Shown: positions 11,265 through 20,900 of the stretch, in pieces | How positions within the stretch are numbered: the stretch's first letter is position 1 | Layout: every line of letters starts with the position of its first letter | NCBI GenBank assembly: GCA_019693395.1 | Contig: JAAMXP010003618.1 | Location: forward strand, 1-30,405 | Length of the DNA: 30,405 nt | Direction of reading: 5' to 3' | DNA from: Ettlia oleoabundans | Taxonomy: Eukaryota; Chlorophyta; Chlorophyceae; Chlamydomonadales | Notes under the pieces: generated by a model | Seen by the model: the letters and a program-made list of their open reading frames with translations, nothing else | Told to the model about the DNA's origin: nothing | Database searches by the model: none | Program-made: the position numbers and the translations under genes

Positions 11265-11378
11265 GTGACCAGTGCCTTGATATGCCAGATGTAATGGTAC
11301 AGTCTTATGACAACATCAACTGCCAGACTTGTCCAACTACGAAAGCTGGTCCAGCTCCACTAGCGGAGTGCAGGTTTT

Positions 11379-11383
11379 TGTAA
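11379..11383 (+). promoter_or_regulatory. Candidate TGTAA polyadenylation signal for the nuclease gene
   Basis: TGTAA is the usual green-algal polyadenylation element. One copy lies 115 bases after the stop codon; a closer copy at 11290-11294 is the alternative. Confidence 0.4.
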
Positions 11384-12538
11384 CTTCAGTTGCGTCCAAC
11401 GTGAACCTGCAATGAAATCCGTGGCATACCTAGGTCGTAACCTTGTCAGTTGCAGCTGTCAGCCAGTACGTTAAGTAGCCATGTGTTGCCATCGGCGGCC
11501 ACTGCTGCTGCAGCTGACATTTGCATCGCTGCCACAGCTGCCAGCGCCCCTTTGAGTACAATTCCTTGGAGCCAGGCGTTGTCCGGCTCTCGAAAACTTA
11601 TTGCATGTTTCAAAGGCCTTCAGACTTCAGCAATGGCAGATTGTTTTCCACTTTCATCTGCCTCGTGCCCTTTCTTATGACTCTCTCACTTCTGCCGCCT
11701 CTTTCCCTTGCTTCAGGGCCCTCCTGCCTGATCTAGCCCCCACCTGACAATCAGAAACGGGGTTGCTGTCGGGCCCTGGAGCAGACCTGGAGTCGATCGG
11801 TCCAAGCCGCCAGGCGAAGCCTCAGTGCCATCAAGGTCTGTGTAACAGCCTTAGCATCCAAGGGGAGCAAAAGCACCGTATGCAGTGGCGATCCTAGCCG
11901 CTCGAAAGCGGCGCCGCGGCCGGCAGGTTGTTCCACCCAACGTGCAGCGACACGAGTTGCCCAGCCGCTTGAAGTGGGGTATGGGATGCTTTTAATGCAT
12001 TCAGCTGGGACCCTCAACGTTTCACAACGCAAGGTTATCAAGGCGCAATGCAAGCAACTCTGAGCCTCCTTCTGTGCCCGACACTGCCATCGGCAGCCTT
12101 GCAGCGATCCAAAAGTCACCCAAGCTCAACCACGCCCTGTCGCTCGATTCTTCAACTGTATCAGGCAGGTGAGCAAGCTCAGTGTCCTGTCGTTCAACGC
12201 CTCACAAAGCATCGGGTCTGATCCGGCAAGTGGCTTCCACTCCCACAAACCTGCCTGCACACCCAAGTAGTTTTCAACGATAGGATCGTCTGGCTCTTCC
12301 AAAAGCACGGACTCAGCCACTCTACAGCTTAATTTTGAGCTGGCAAGTGACTCAATTGCCCTCCGCTGTAAAGCTACATCTGCAGAGCCACAGCGGTCTG
12401 CCCGGCAACACGGGGACTGGAGCGGCAATGGTCACCAAAGGCAGTCCATAGCAGCGCTCTCGCAGCAACACTAGTGCGTTGCCTCGTCTGAGTGCAGCCG
12501 AATTGCCTGGTCAACACGATCAGCAAGAGTTTGGAAGG
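11384..12538. other. Unassigned region between the nuclease and the repeat protein
   Basis: About 1.15 kb without a gene I can defend. Two long open stretches face each other. A plus-strand frame is open from about 11741 to 12059. Minus-strand frames at 12126-12431 (containing AESVLLEEPDDPIVENYLG, an amphipathic, protein-like sequence) and 11751-12119 are also open. None starts with a credible ATG, and none contains a family motif I recognise. The segment may hold 5' exons or UTR of the gene starting near 12539, or a small minus-strand gene or gene remnant. Confidence 0.4.
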
Positions 12539-15500
12539 ATGGAAGAAATGGATGTAACTGGTGGCTCAGGCAGGCTGCTGGCCTGCATTAGTTACAAACG
12601 AACTGGATGCAAGCCTTTTGAGTTGCGACTCGGGCTGCAGCTGCCGTCTAGCACGAAGAGCAGCCAGTTCAATCTTTGTTATCTTGCCACTCTTGGAGAG
12701 GCAAAGGCGGCGCGGGACCTGGCTGTGCTGTGGCGCAGCAAGCATGGGTTGGAGCCTGCTGGAGGTGAAAGGTTGCCCTTTTTCTGCCCGGCAAACAGGT
12801 AGTTGACGAGTTGCTCATTAGAGCTAGGCCGGGATGCGCTTGGCCTTTAACAAGTAGTTTTGGGTTTGGCAGCTGATCTTTGAAGTGTAGTTGTGAGGCA
12901 ACACCTACAAAATCGCCCAATGCTGCTGTGCCTTATCCTTTGTCCTTCTGTAGGTATGAGGCGGATGACGACTTGATGGAAAGCCTTGAGCAGGCCACTA
13001 CTGTGGAGGAGTTCAGGGCGCTTGCCAGGTTCCTTCGTGACAGAGGGAGGCTGGAGGAGCTCGCTGGGTGTCAGCAGCAGCAGCAGCAGCAGCAAGGAGA
13101 GCAGTTGCAAGTAGAAGCGCAGCAGCAGCTTGGACGACACGGCAGTATTGCAGCACAAGCGGAGGTGCAGGCTGATGGCCAGCAGCGGCACGGAGGTGGG
13201 CAGGCAAGGAACAAAAGGAAACGATCGGTACCCACACGGCATGTCGCAGCTGCAGTGCCTTTTGCAGCTGACAGCAACAGAGCTTGGAACGGCATCCAAA
13301 TGCAGGAGCCAGGCAGCAGCGTTTGTGCGGGACACGGGGAGAAAGCGGAGGCATGGATGCCACATGGGATAGCAAAGTGTGCTAGCAGCGGCAAGAACTG
13401 GTTTTGGGCTACCCTCAGCCTGCCTACCAACAAGCCAACCAGCAAAGGAAGAAACATTTGGATTGCCGGCTGCTCCTCACCAGAACAGGTATGTTTTATG
13501 TTGTTTGGACAATTGCCACAACCAGTTTGCCCAAAGGTGGTTTGTTATGCAATTGGTGCCAAACTTCTTAGCATGCTATCCGACGGCCTTCCTGCACTGA
13601 TGAGTGCTACCCGCCCCTGCGCACCTGGCTGCAGGCAGGAGCCCTGCGTGACATTGGCATATTGGCGACGCCTGCATGGGCTGGAGTACACTAGAAGGAA
13701 GGCACCAAAGCCGCTCAACTTCGCAGAAAGCAGGTGATGCGCTCCAGCAGCAACTAGAGCACGATACTCTGCTCCAGTTTGCAAGCTGTCCCCCAGCGTT
13801 ATGTGCTTGCTCAATCCAGCATATGGCCTTGCCTTCAGTTTCACATTCGCAGGGATCGTTTGATGCCACTGCTACCCGGTGCAGATATCTTTGGAAATAA
13901 GACCACGCACGCAACTGGTCCTTTATGCTGCCGAACACATCCCCTCTTCCTCCTCCTCCTGCGCAGTTACGAAGCCGAGTCTGGGCTGATGCAGCAGCTG
14001 CGCGGGACTGAGACACTGGACAAGCTGAAAATGTTGGCCAGGGAGCTGCGGGACAGCGGGGAGCTGGCAGCCCTGGTGCAGCCCACAGCTGGCCCCTGAA
14101 GAGCAAAGCCGAGGCACAGGCGGAAGCAGCCCAAGAGCAGGCTGCAGCAGAAGCGAGGGTGCAAGCAGCCGGGCAGTTTTTCGATTATGCGGCAGAGGCA
14201 GAGAAAGCCTTGCAAGGTGCAGCAGAGTTGCAACGGCTGGCTGTGCAACTACAGGTAAAAGCTGCGCGGGAGCGGTCGGCGGCATTGAATGTGCAGAACG
14301 GGCCCCACCAAGACTTTCTCTGCAGATGCATGTACAGATCCACCGGTCCTGGTTCTTACATGGAAGCTGTGTTCAGTGGCCAGGGCAGCATAACATTGTT
14401 GAAGTGGCTGGTGTGTATCCATCTGATTTGGAAGTTTGGACTCTGCAGGGCAGCAAGCCGAAGATCAATGGTGAGCGGCTTCCGGCGCTGCGGCTGTCAC
14501 AGCACTGCTTCGTATGCTGTGTGTGCTGGCCATTCGCCGACACCTTGGACACGCAGTTGAGCTGACGCTGCAACTTCCTCCCGGCTTTTCTCTACACTTT
14601 TTCGTGCAGATGGCTGGCAGCTGATGAACACAGGTACCTACCTGCAGCTTGGTGTCTGTTCAGTGCGAACTCAGCTGCGACATGCACGGTAGTCTGCAGT
14701 TGCACAGTGCCCAAGGACACCGCCTGCTCAGCAAGCTGGATGGCCTCTTTCAGGTAGCAGCCTTGCCGCTTCCTGCGGAGCAGCTGCCGGCTGTGCAGGC
14801 CGCCCTTGATGTATGCAGCCCTGAGCAGGCATGTCCCGACCTCGCTTTGAAAGCAAGTCAGCTGGATGAGCTTGTGATGGAGGCACACTATCAGTCCGTG
14901 TCTACACCGTCTGTCACCGATTTGAGGCCCGTCTGGCTCATTGCCAACCGGTAGGCCTCACTGTATGCTGCCGCCTGTGGTTGCATTTTGTGCATTGCAT
15001 CACAGCTTTACTTGTTGTGCCCTGTGGCTCCAGTGGCTCCTACTGACCACATTGAGATGGGCAGCTGCAGATGTGCTTACGAGTGGCTTGCACCCTGCGT
15101 GTTGGGGTCATTTGACCTTTGCATTCGCAGACATTCGTGTATGGCACCAATTATTCCTACCCACATACACACCATGCACACCTCCCACTGCCCACACCTG
15201 CAGCATCATGCATGATCTCAAGGAGCGCTGGAAGATACTGAAGCTGTCTGCTGGACAGACTTACATTGCGGCAGTGAAGCGTGTGGCGGGCGTTATCCTG
15301 CCAGAGGAGGCGCTGACTTGTGAAGATGTGAGTGGTACCACAGAAGACGTGTTCCGACTGGGTATAGAAGGCATGTCATATGAGCCACAGGGAGCAGTTC
15401 ATCTTTGGAAAATATGTGGTGTACTTGCAAGTTGTCTTGCCTACACAGGCGAGGCTTGGGCTGTGGTGGCAGGGAATGCTGGCGCTGCCTGCAGCAAGCC

Positions 15501-15751
15501 TGCCACCTTCTATTCTTTGCTTTTTCCCACATATACAAGAGTGTAAAAGTGTCAACATCACCTGTCTGTTCAGCTAAAACCATTAATTCTGCTGCCCTCG
15601 GCTCAATGCCACTGTTGTCTGCCGTTCCGACTTGCAGGTGGCGGATGCACTCTGCTTGGCCAACCGCCTGGATTGGCATGTGAAGCACCTTGCCGAGCCA
15701 TTTCGCCTGCCGCCTGCTAAGGCTGTTCTTATTAGGAGTACACAAGTCTGA
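12539..15751 (+). CDS. Multi-repeat protein, possible divergent AP2/ERF-like repeats (middle unresolved)
   Basis: I do not recognise this gene with certainty. Exons supported by splice sites and phase are 12539-12798, 12954-13488, 13639-13733, 13967-14075, 14141-14254, 14326-14470, one beginning at 14610, one ending at 14950, 15204-15327 and 15638-15751 (stop TGA). Two copies of a unit are plain: LAVLWRSKHGLE...PFFCPANR then YEADDDLMESL..., and LAYWRRLHGLE...KPLNFAESR then YEAESGLMQQL... A weaker third unit has SPEQACPDLALKASQ...VWLIANR. Each unit is cut by a phase-2 intron right after the NR/SR motif. The unit resembles the second half of AP2/ERF DNA-binding domains (helix followed by NFP), but their YRGVR and WLG strands are unclear. 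A poly-Gln run and a basic stretch (RNKRKR) follow repeat 1, hinting at a nuclear role. Between 14640 and 14720 one base separates the frames; without the short intron 14076-14140 the protein would stop at 14099 after 340 residues. The start at 12539 is the first ATG in frame; upstream exons are possible. Confidence 0.5.
13072..13095 (+). repeat. CAG repeat encoding eight glutamines
   Basis: Seven CAG codons and one CAA follow the first repeat unit of the gene at 12539-15751. More CAG codons lie just downstream (QVEAQQQL). Similar Gln runs fill the nuclease tail, so this looks like a genome-wide tendency. Confidence 0.95.
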
Positions 15752-16041
15752 TGGTCGAACTGTTGGTGCCAGCCTAATACCTCAGGGAAAGCCGATGCCA
15801 CTCTACAACCGGCCTGGCCGGAGCGCCTAACAAAACCTTGCTTTCTCTGCTTTGTACGCCAAACATGGAAGTCATTCCCTTTGCTCCCATGTCAGCGCTC
15901 ATGCTACTCCCATATGGCTGCTTGACAATTGGTGGTTACTCACCTCCATGAGGAGCAAGGGCTGGCACGCTAGCCTTCCTGAGTGTTCAAACATGGCTAT
16001 ATTCTCTCCTCCCTCGCCACTATGACCCTAATTTTCAATTT

Positions 16042-16145
16042 AACCAGGTGCGGGTCACGTGTACACGGCAGACTCGAGCAGCATGACTACTGAAAACCAG
16101 GTGTTGCTTACTTGTGCACGTCAGACTCGAGCAGTGTGACTATGT
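16042..16145. repeat. Two imperfect tandem copies of a 53-base unit
   Basis: Copy 1 begins at 16042 and copy 2 at 16095. Both begin AACCAGGTG and share CAGACTCGAGCAG followed by a TGACTA segment, with several substitutions between. They lie in the 3' intergenic space. Confidence 0.75.
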
Positions 16146-16318
16146 GAATGTGAGTGTATCAGCTGAACCAAATCATGCAACACATGGACGGAAGCAAGCC
16201 TACGACAAGTGCGGGTGTCAGTTAGGCGACCACAGAAATATGAAAGAAATGAAATGGCCACCTGCGACGCCGGCAAGCAGAAAGGGCTCCGATACGTCCA
16301 TGCATGTCACAACCGGCT

Positions 16319-16323
16319 TTACA
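16319..16323 (-). promoter_or_regulatory. Candidate TGTAA polyadenylation signal for Cpn10
   Basis: TGTAA on the minus strand, about 100 bases beyond the Cpn10 stop codon (16422-16424), a normal distance for green algae. Confidence 0.5.
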
Positions 16324-16421
16324 TAATGCCGCTGCTGGTGTGAAACCCAGTGCTGGCAAGTCAGCCATGCTGCATAGTCGGCCGGCCTAAGCTAACGCTG
16401 CAGGAGCGAGGCGGCTGCTGA

Positions 16422-17435
16422 TCACTCTGTCAGCACGCCAAGCAGTTCATCATCGCGGTAGATGTGGTACCTGCATGGAAGCGAGACATACAGGGCTTAT
16501 GAGGCATGGCAAGTTGGATCAGCCGAGCTGCAGCTCACACAAACAAATGAGCCCATTTTACGCCTGATCCAACAGCAGCACCTTCGGTGTGGCACACCAA
16601 CAAACAAGCTAAAGTGGGCGGTCTGCTTGTTTGTTGGAGCACACAGCAGAAACGAGACTTAACAGGCTGCTCAGCTGTTTTTTTGCCGCTGCCGCTGCAT
16701 TCAAACTCACTCCTTGTCTTCCAGCTTGACAGTGGTGCCGCCATAGTCGGGCAGCAGCACCTTCTCGCCCTCTTTCACGCTCACAGGCACCAGCTCGCCT
16801 GCAGCGGTAGACACATAAAAAGCAGCAGGTACAGCAGCAGCAGCAAAAAGTCTGCTCAGTGCAATCAAAACAAAAGACAGCAGGACATCCAGGCGAAAAA
16901 CCAACACCCAGATGTTTGATGAATTGGCATGGTGGTAAGGATGGTGGTACATGACCATTGTTGAGGACATTGAGTAATAAAATGCAAACCAGACCCCATC
17001 CATGTTAGAAGCACCGCCGCCTCAATGCGGCCAAGGTCTGTTAACGGCTGTGTAATGCATGTGGTTGACAACATGGGTGTCATGAACAATATAACGTGCA
17101 ATGCACGTTCCCATGAGACAAATTGCTGCCAGAGCGCACACACCTGTATTTGTTCTCCGGCCAGGGCCAACGGCAACGACTGTGGCGGAGTTGATCTGCA
17201 CACATTGCAATCATGGAGTGACCGTCGGCTGTGCTGATGCATGCATCTGGCGCCCTAAGTGTTACGTCCTAAGAGGCTGCTAGTTGCACCCGCTTGGCAC
17301 ATGCCGCGCATCAGTGTTCACCTTCTGCACGGCCGACTCGGGCAGCAGCACGCCTCCCACGGACTTCGTGGGCGGCGCAATCTTCTCCACAAGCACGCGG
17401 TCAAGCAGAGGCTTCAACTTTCTGAGGCCGGACAT
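16422..17435 (-). CDS. CPN10: Co-chaperonin Cpn10 (GroES family), probably mitochondrial
   Basis: Four exons (17322-17435, 17144-17195, 16711-16798 and 16422-16470) join in phase to a complete 100-residue protein, the usual length for a single-domain Cpn10. The N-terminus MSGLRKLKPLLDRVLVEKI leads into the mobile loop and its GVLLPE contact to Cpn60 (about residues 20-35), then NSATVVAVGPG, LVPVSVKEGEKVLLPDYGG, TTVKLEDKEYHIYRDDELL and GVLTE at the end. Cpn10 caps the Cpn60 cage during ATP-driven folding in the mitochondrial matrix. The plastid relatives are either double-length Cpn20 or carry a transit peptide, which this start lacks. An in-frame ATG at 17532-17534 would add 33 residues (MLCERWYIRS...), so a longer targeted form cannot be excluded. 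It is divergent from the CDP-diacylglycerol synthase gene. Confidence 0.93.
16597..16637. repeat. Perfect 13-base inverted repeat in a Cpn10 intron
   Basis: CCAACAAACAAGC (16597-16609) is exactly complementary to GCTTGTTTGTTGG (16625-16637) with a 15-base loop, inside the last Cpn10 intron. The transcript could form a stable hairpin. It may be a remnant of a short inverted-repeat element, but I see no target-site duplication. Confidence 0.9.
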
Positions 17436-17917
17436 CCTCCGCGCTGTGCTGTTAAACCCGAAGCTCCAGCCAGCTATCAAGGTTGATCCGCCGCACAAGG
17501 CAATCGAACGAATGTACCATCTCTCACACAGCACGGCTGTCTAGAAGTCTGGGGTACAAGCTGCAGTACATGCTGGCCATAGAACATGCAAATGAACGCT
17601 AAGCCCCATGATGGCTCACTGCAACACAACGCATCGATCACCAGTAGGCTTCGCGTCGCAGCCGAGCGTTCATGTCCCTTTGACGCCTCCGATTCTCTTT
17701 ATTTAGTCTCAAAAGCGCGGGACTGTCTTATTTGAACACCCCCGCGGCGATCAAAAGCACTTGCCACAACACCGTTCAGGCAGGCGCGGTTGCTGCATCC
17801 TGGGCGGCTTTCCCCAGCTCGAACACTCCTTAACGACCGTCTGCGCCTGCCAGCACCTTCCAGGGGCCCCGGCCAATATTAACCGGCACGGCTGAACGGA
17901 CAGCACCAGCAGCAGGG
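17436..17917. promoter_or_regulatory. Divergent promoter region, Cpn10 / CDP-diacylglycerol synthase
   Basis: Only 482 bases separate the two start codons, so both 5' UTRs and promoters share this space. I looked for heat-shock elements (alternating GAA/TTC), which would suit a chaperonin, and saw no convincing array. An AT-richer patch near 17695-17706 is the only TATA-like sequence. Confidence 0.5.
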
Positions 17918-20900
17918 ATGACCAGCCCTAGGTCCACAGAGACTCGCACGGTGCTAGCACGAAGAGGCAGCAGTTTGCGTCGGCGTGGCCGCAACACACC
18001 AGACCGCCTGTCATCAGGGGGAGCTGCAGATGGTAACATTCTTTTGGTAGACCAGGTACACGTTAGAATTTGCTTCTGGGATTGCCTGAATGCTAAGGCT
18101 ATGTTAGAACCCCGCATGTGTTACCGCCATTGCTGGGTATCGGGATACGTGCAGCCATTAATGTCGTGCGGCAGATGTGTATTCGAGCGACTGACCCTGG
18201 GGCGTCTGGTTTGTCACGCCGTACTTAGTTGTTCCTTTCCCTGTTTGCTGTCTCCCTGCTTTGCTGGTAGCAGGCACCTGTTTACAGCCCTTCTTTCCTG
18301 CCCAACCCTCCGGGCTGCTTCCTTTCCTGCGCTTGCACAACATGGACCAGGCCGCTTGTTGCAATTGTATTCCGCCACCTCATCTCCCCACACGTGGCTG
18401 CCAACCTCAACATACACCAACGTTCTACCGTGTAACACGCGGATGAACTCCCTGCTGCCTTTCATTCATGGACCTGCTCATTACGCAGAACATGAACATC
18501 AGCCATACCTTACCCATGATCGCTGCAGTTCACGCCTCTCACCCCTTAAATACCTTCAACCCTATTGCAGCCCGTGGAGGCGCGCTACCGTTCGTTTCGC
18601 GTGCGGTTTGTGTCCTCCATAGTGCTCATCGTCTCGTTTTTGACCATCATCTGGGCGGGGCACGTGCCGCTCATGTTTATGGTGCTGCTCATACAGGTGG
18701 GCTGGCGAATGGGGTGGGTGGGATGTACTGGTAGGAGAGGAGTGATGAGGGGTGGTCTGCATGCTTGTCTGCAGTGACCCCAGCTCAGTTATTGAGTAAA
18801 ATTGCTAATGCTGCTGCCTGAGCGAAACAGGGATACGCACGTCGGGCCCTGCTGCGACATAACGCTGCTGCCGTCCACGACTACAAACCTCTATTTGTAG
18901 TTCTCCTGCAGACGATGATGGTCAAGGAGCTGTTCACTCTGGCGCGCCGTGCCCAGGCTGAGCGCAAGCTGCCGGGGTTCAGGGCGCAGCAGTGGTACTT
19001 CTTCTTCGTGGCGGCATTCTGGGTGTACATCAGGTGCGAATGGGAATCTTGGCGGACGGTGACGCTAACATGTGGTGCATGCCTCTGATTGCTGCATATA
19101 CATGTTAGGTCGGGGAAAAAAGGAATGGCCACAGTAGTTTGCATGGCACATACTTTTTCTTTCCAATTGGTGCAACTCCCATTATGCTATTACAAGGTTT
19201 GTTTTTTCATCCCACACAGGTTCATTAAGAACAACTTGATAGTGGAGATCACCTCATCAGCCCGGCTAGCTCGCATGTTTGGGTGGCTGCTCAAGCGCCA
19301 CACCATCGTGTCTTTTTACCTCTACACAGCCGGGTTTGTGAGGTGCGATCGGGCTTGTGCAAACATTATGCCAAACTCCTTGCCACTGCCGCACCTGTCC
19401 AGTCAGGGCCTGTGCCAGCGCTGCGAGTTTCGGCCCCTGCTCTTGGCTTGACTACCGCACTGGTGATGTTTGCATATGTGTTGCTGTACTGGGTCCTCAT
19501 ATAATTGGCCGCTGCCGCTGTTGCGCTTGTGCTGCTAGAAACAAATCTAGCTAACCTCTAGCTGGACAAGCCATCCACTTGTGCATTATGCCGCACCACC
19601 TCTGTGCCAACCCTGCCAGCCGTCTTGTTCTGCTGCAGCTTTGTGCTGACCTTGAAGAAGGGGCGGTACACATACCAGTTTGGGCAGTACGCATGGACCC
19701 ATATGATCCTGATGGTGAGAGCCCCACGGAACAAAAATTTCCAGTCCAAAAGGCCGTGTGATCAGTGCCACCATCCTGAGCTGCTCCCAGCTGCCCTCCT
19801 GCCTGGTGACTTGCTGTTCATGTCGCCAAGCCAGCCTCTCTCCTTGCCGCTCTTTTCTAGTTTTTTCCCACAACAAAAGCCTCCTCCAATGCCTCTACTG
19901 CCTCAGGTGGTCTTCATGCCAAGCTCCTTTTTTGTGTCGCTGCTGTTTGAGGGCATCATCTGGTTCTTGCTGCCCACAGCCCTGGTCATTGTGAACGACA
20001 TCATGGCTTACCTGGCTGGTGAGGGGACAGGCGACGAATCATGGTATACAGAAACTCAGAAAACGCTCAAAAGCAGTGGTGTTGCTTTTATTAGGATGGG
20101 GTCTGCAAATCAGGTTGAAACACTGGGGTTGGTGCTCGCCTGCCCTTGAGCGATGCACCGCCCCACGTGCCAATCCCGCTTTTCCTCCTGATCTGCAGGC
20201 TTCTTCTTTGGTCGCACCCCGCTCATTAAGCTGTCCCCCAAGAAGACGTGGGAGGGGTTCCTTGGGGGCTGCATTGGCACAGGTGCTGAGTTTAGCCAAT
20301 GCAGCATTGTGGCTGCGCCTGCATGGCAGCTACCAAGGTGAATCGCCGGTTACAAGGCGGCGAGCGGTGGCAGGTCAACTGCCAAATCCATCTCCCTGCT
20401 CACCCCTGTCTACCCGCATATGCATTTACCACTTTTGCAGTCTTGTGCGAAGCAAACCCCACGTTTTCACATACGCGTTATGAGTGTCCCTCCTTGTGCA
20501 GTTGTAGCAGCCTGGTACGGCTCTCTGCTCATGTCGCAGTTCAAGTGGTTCATCTGCCCACGCACGGTGAGCAGCGCCCCGTGCTGGAGTGGTATGGCCG
20601 CCTAGTCCTCCCTGTCGTTTTCGTGCAATTGTGACTTCGTATTATTGTGGGTGTATATTTCAACGGGAAACCGTGCCGTGAATGATGTGAGAGTACCCGC
20701 CCGGCTTGGGCGTCTGCCATTGCTGGGCTTCTGGCCCGCTCAAGCTGGCAATGTTCCACTTCGTGCCAGGCTTTTGCCAAGCTCTGCCTCCCCACCTCTG
20801 CTACCCCTTCTGCCTCCCATGCTGCTGCAGGACCTGTCCATTTGGCAGCCCATGCCCTGTGCAGAGGTGCCAGAGACCTTCAGGCCACACACCTTCCGTC

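Larger units (their letters stand above)
15752..16421. other. Convergent intergenic region
   Basis: This segment separates the 3' ends of the repeat protein (plus) and Cpn10 (minus). It holds both 3' UTRs, an imperfect two-copy repeat at 16042-16145 and a minus-strand TGTAA at 16319-16323. I see no coding frame with family signal; the small plus frame at 16114-16326 covers the repeat and has no support. Confidence 0.6.

Noticed and set aside
14076..14140. Programmed ribosomal frameshift in the repeat gene
   Set aside because: No slippery heptamer or downstream structure is visible; a short intron with GT and AG borders explains the frame change more simply.
18056..18570. Read-through of the first synthase exon into a 234-codon frame
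   Set aside because: The frame continues only through the first intron; splicing 18055 to 18571 gives the conserved synthase sequence.
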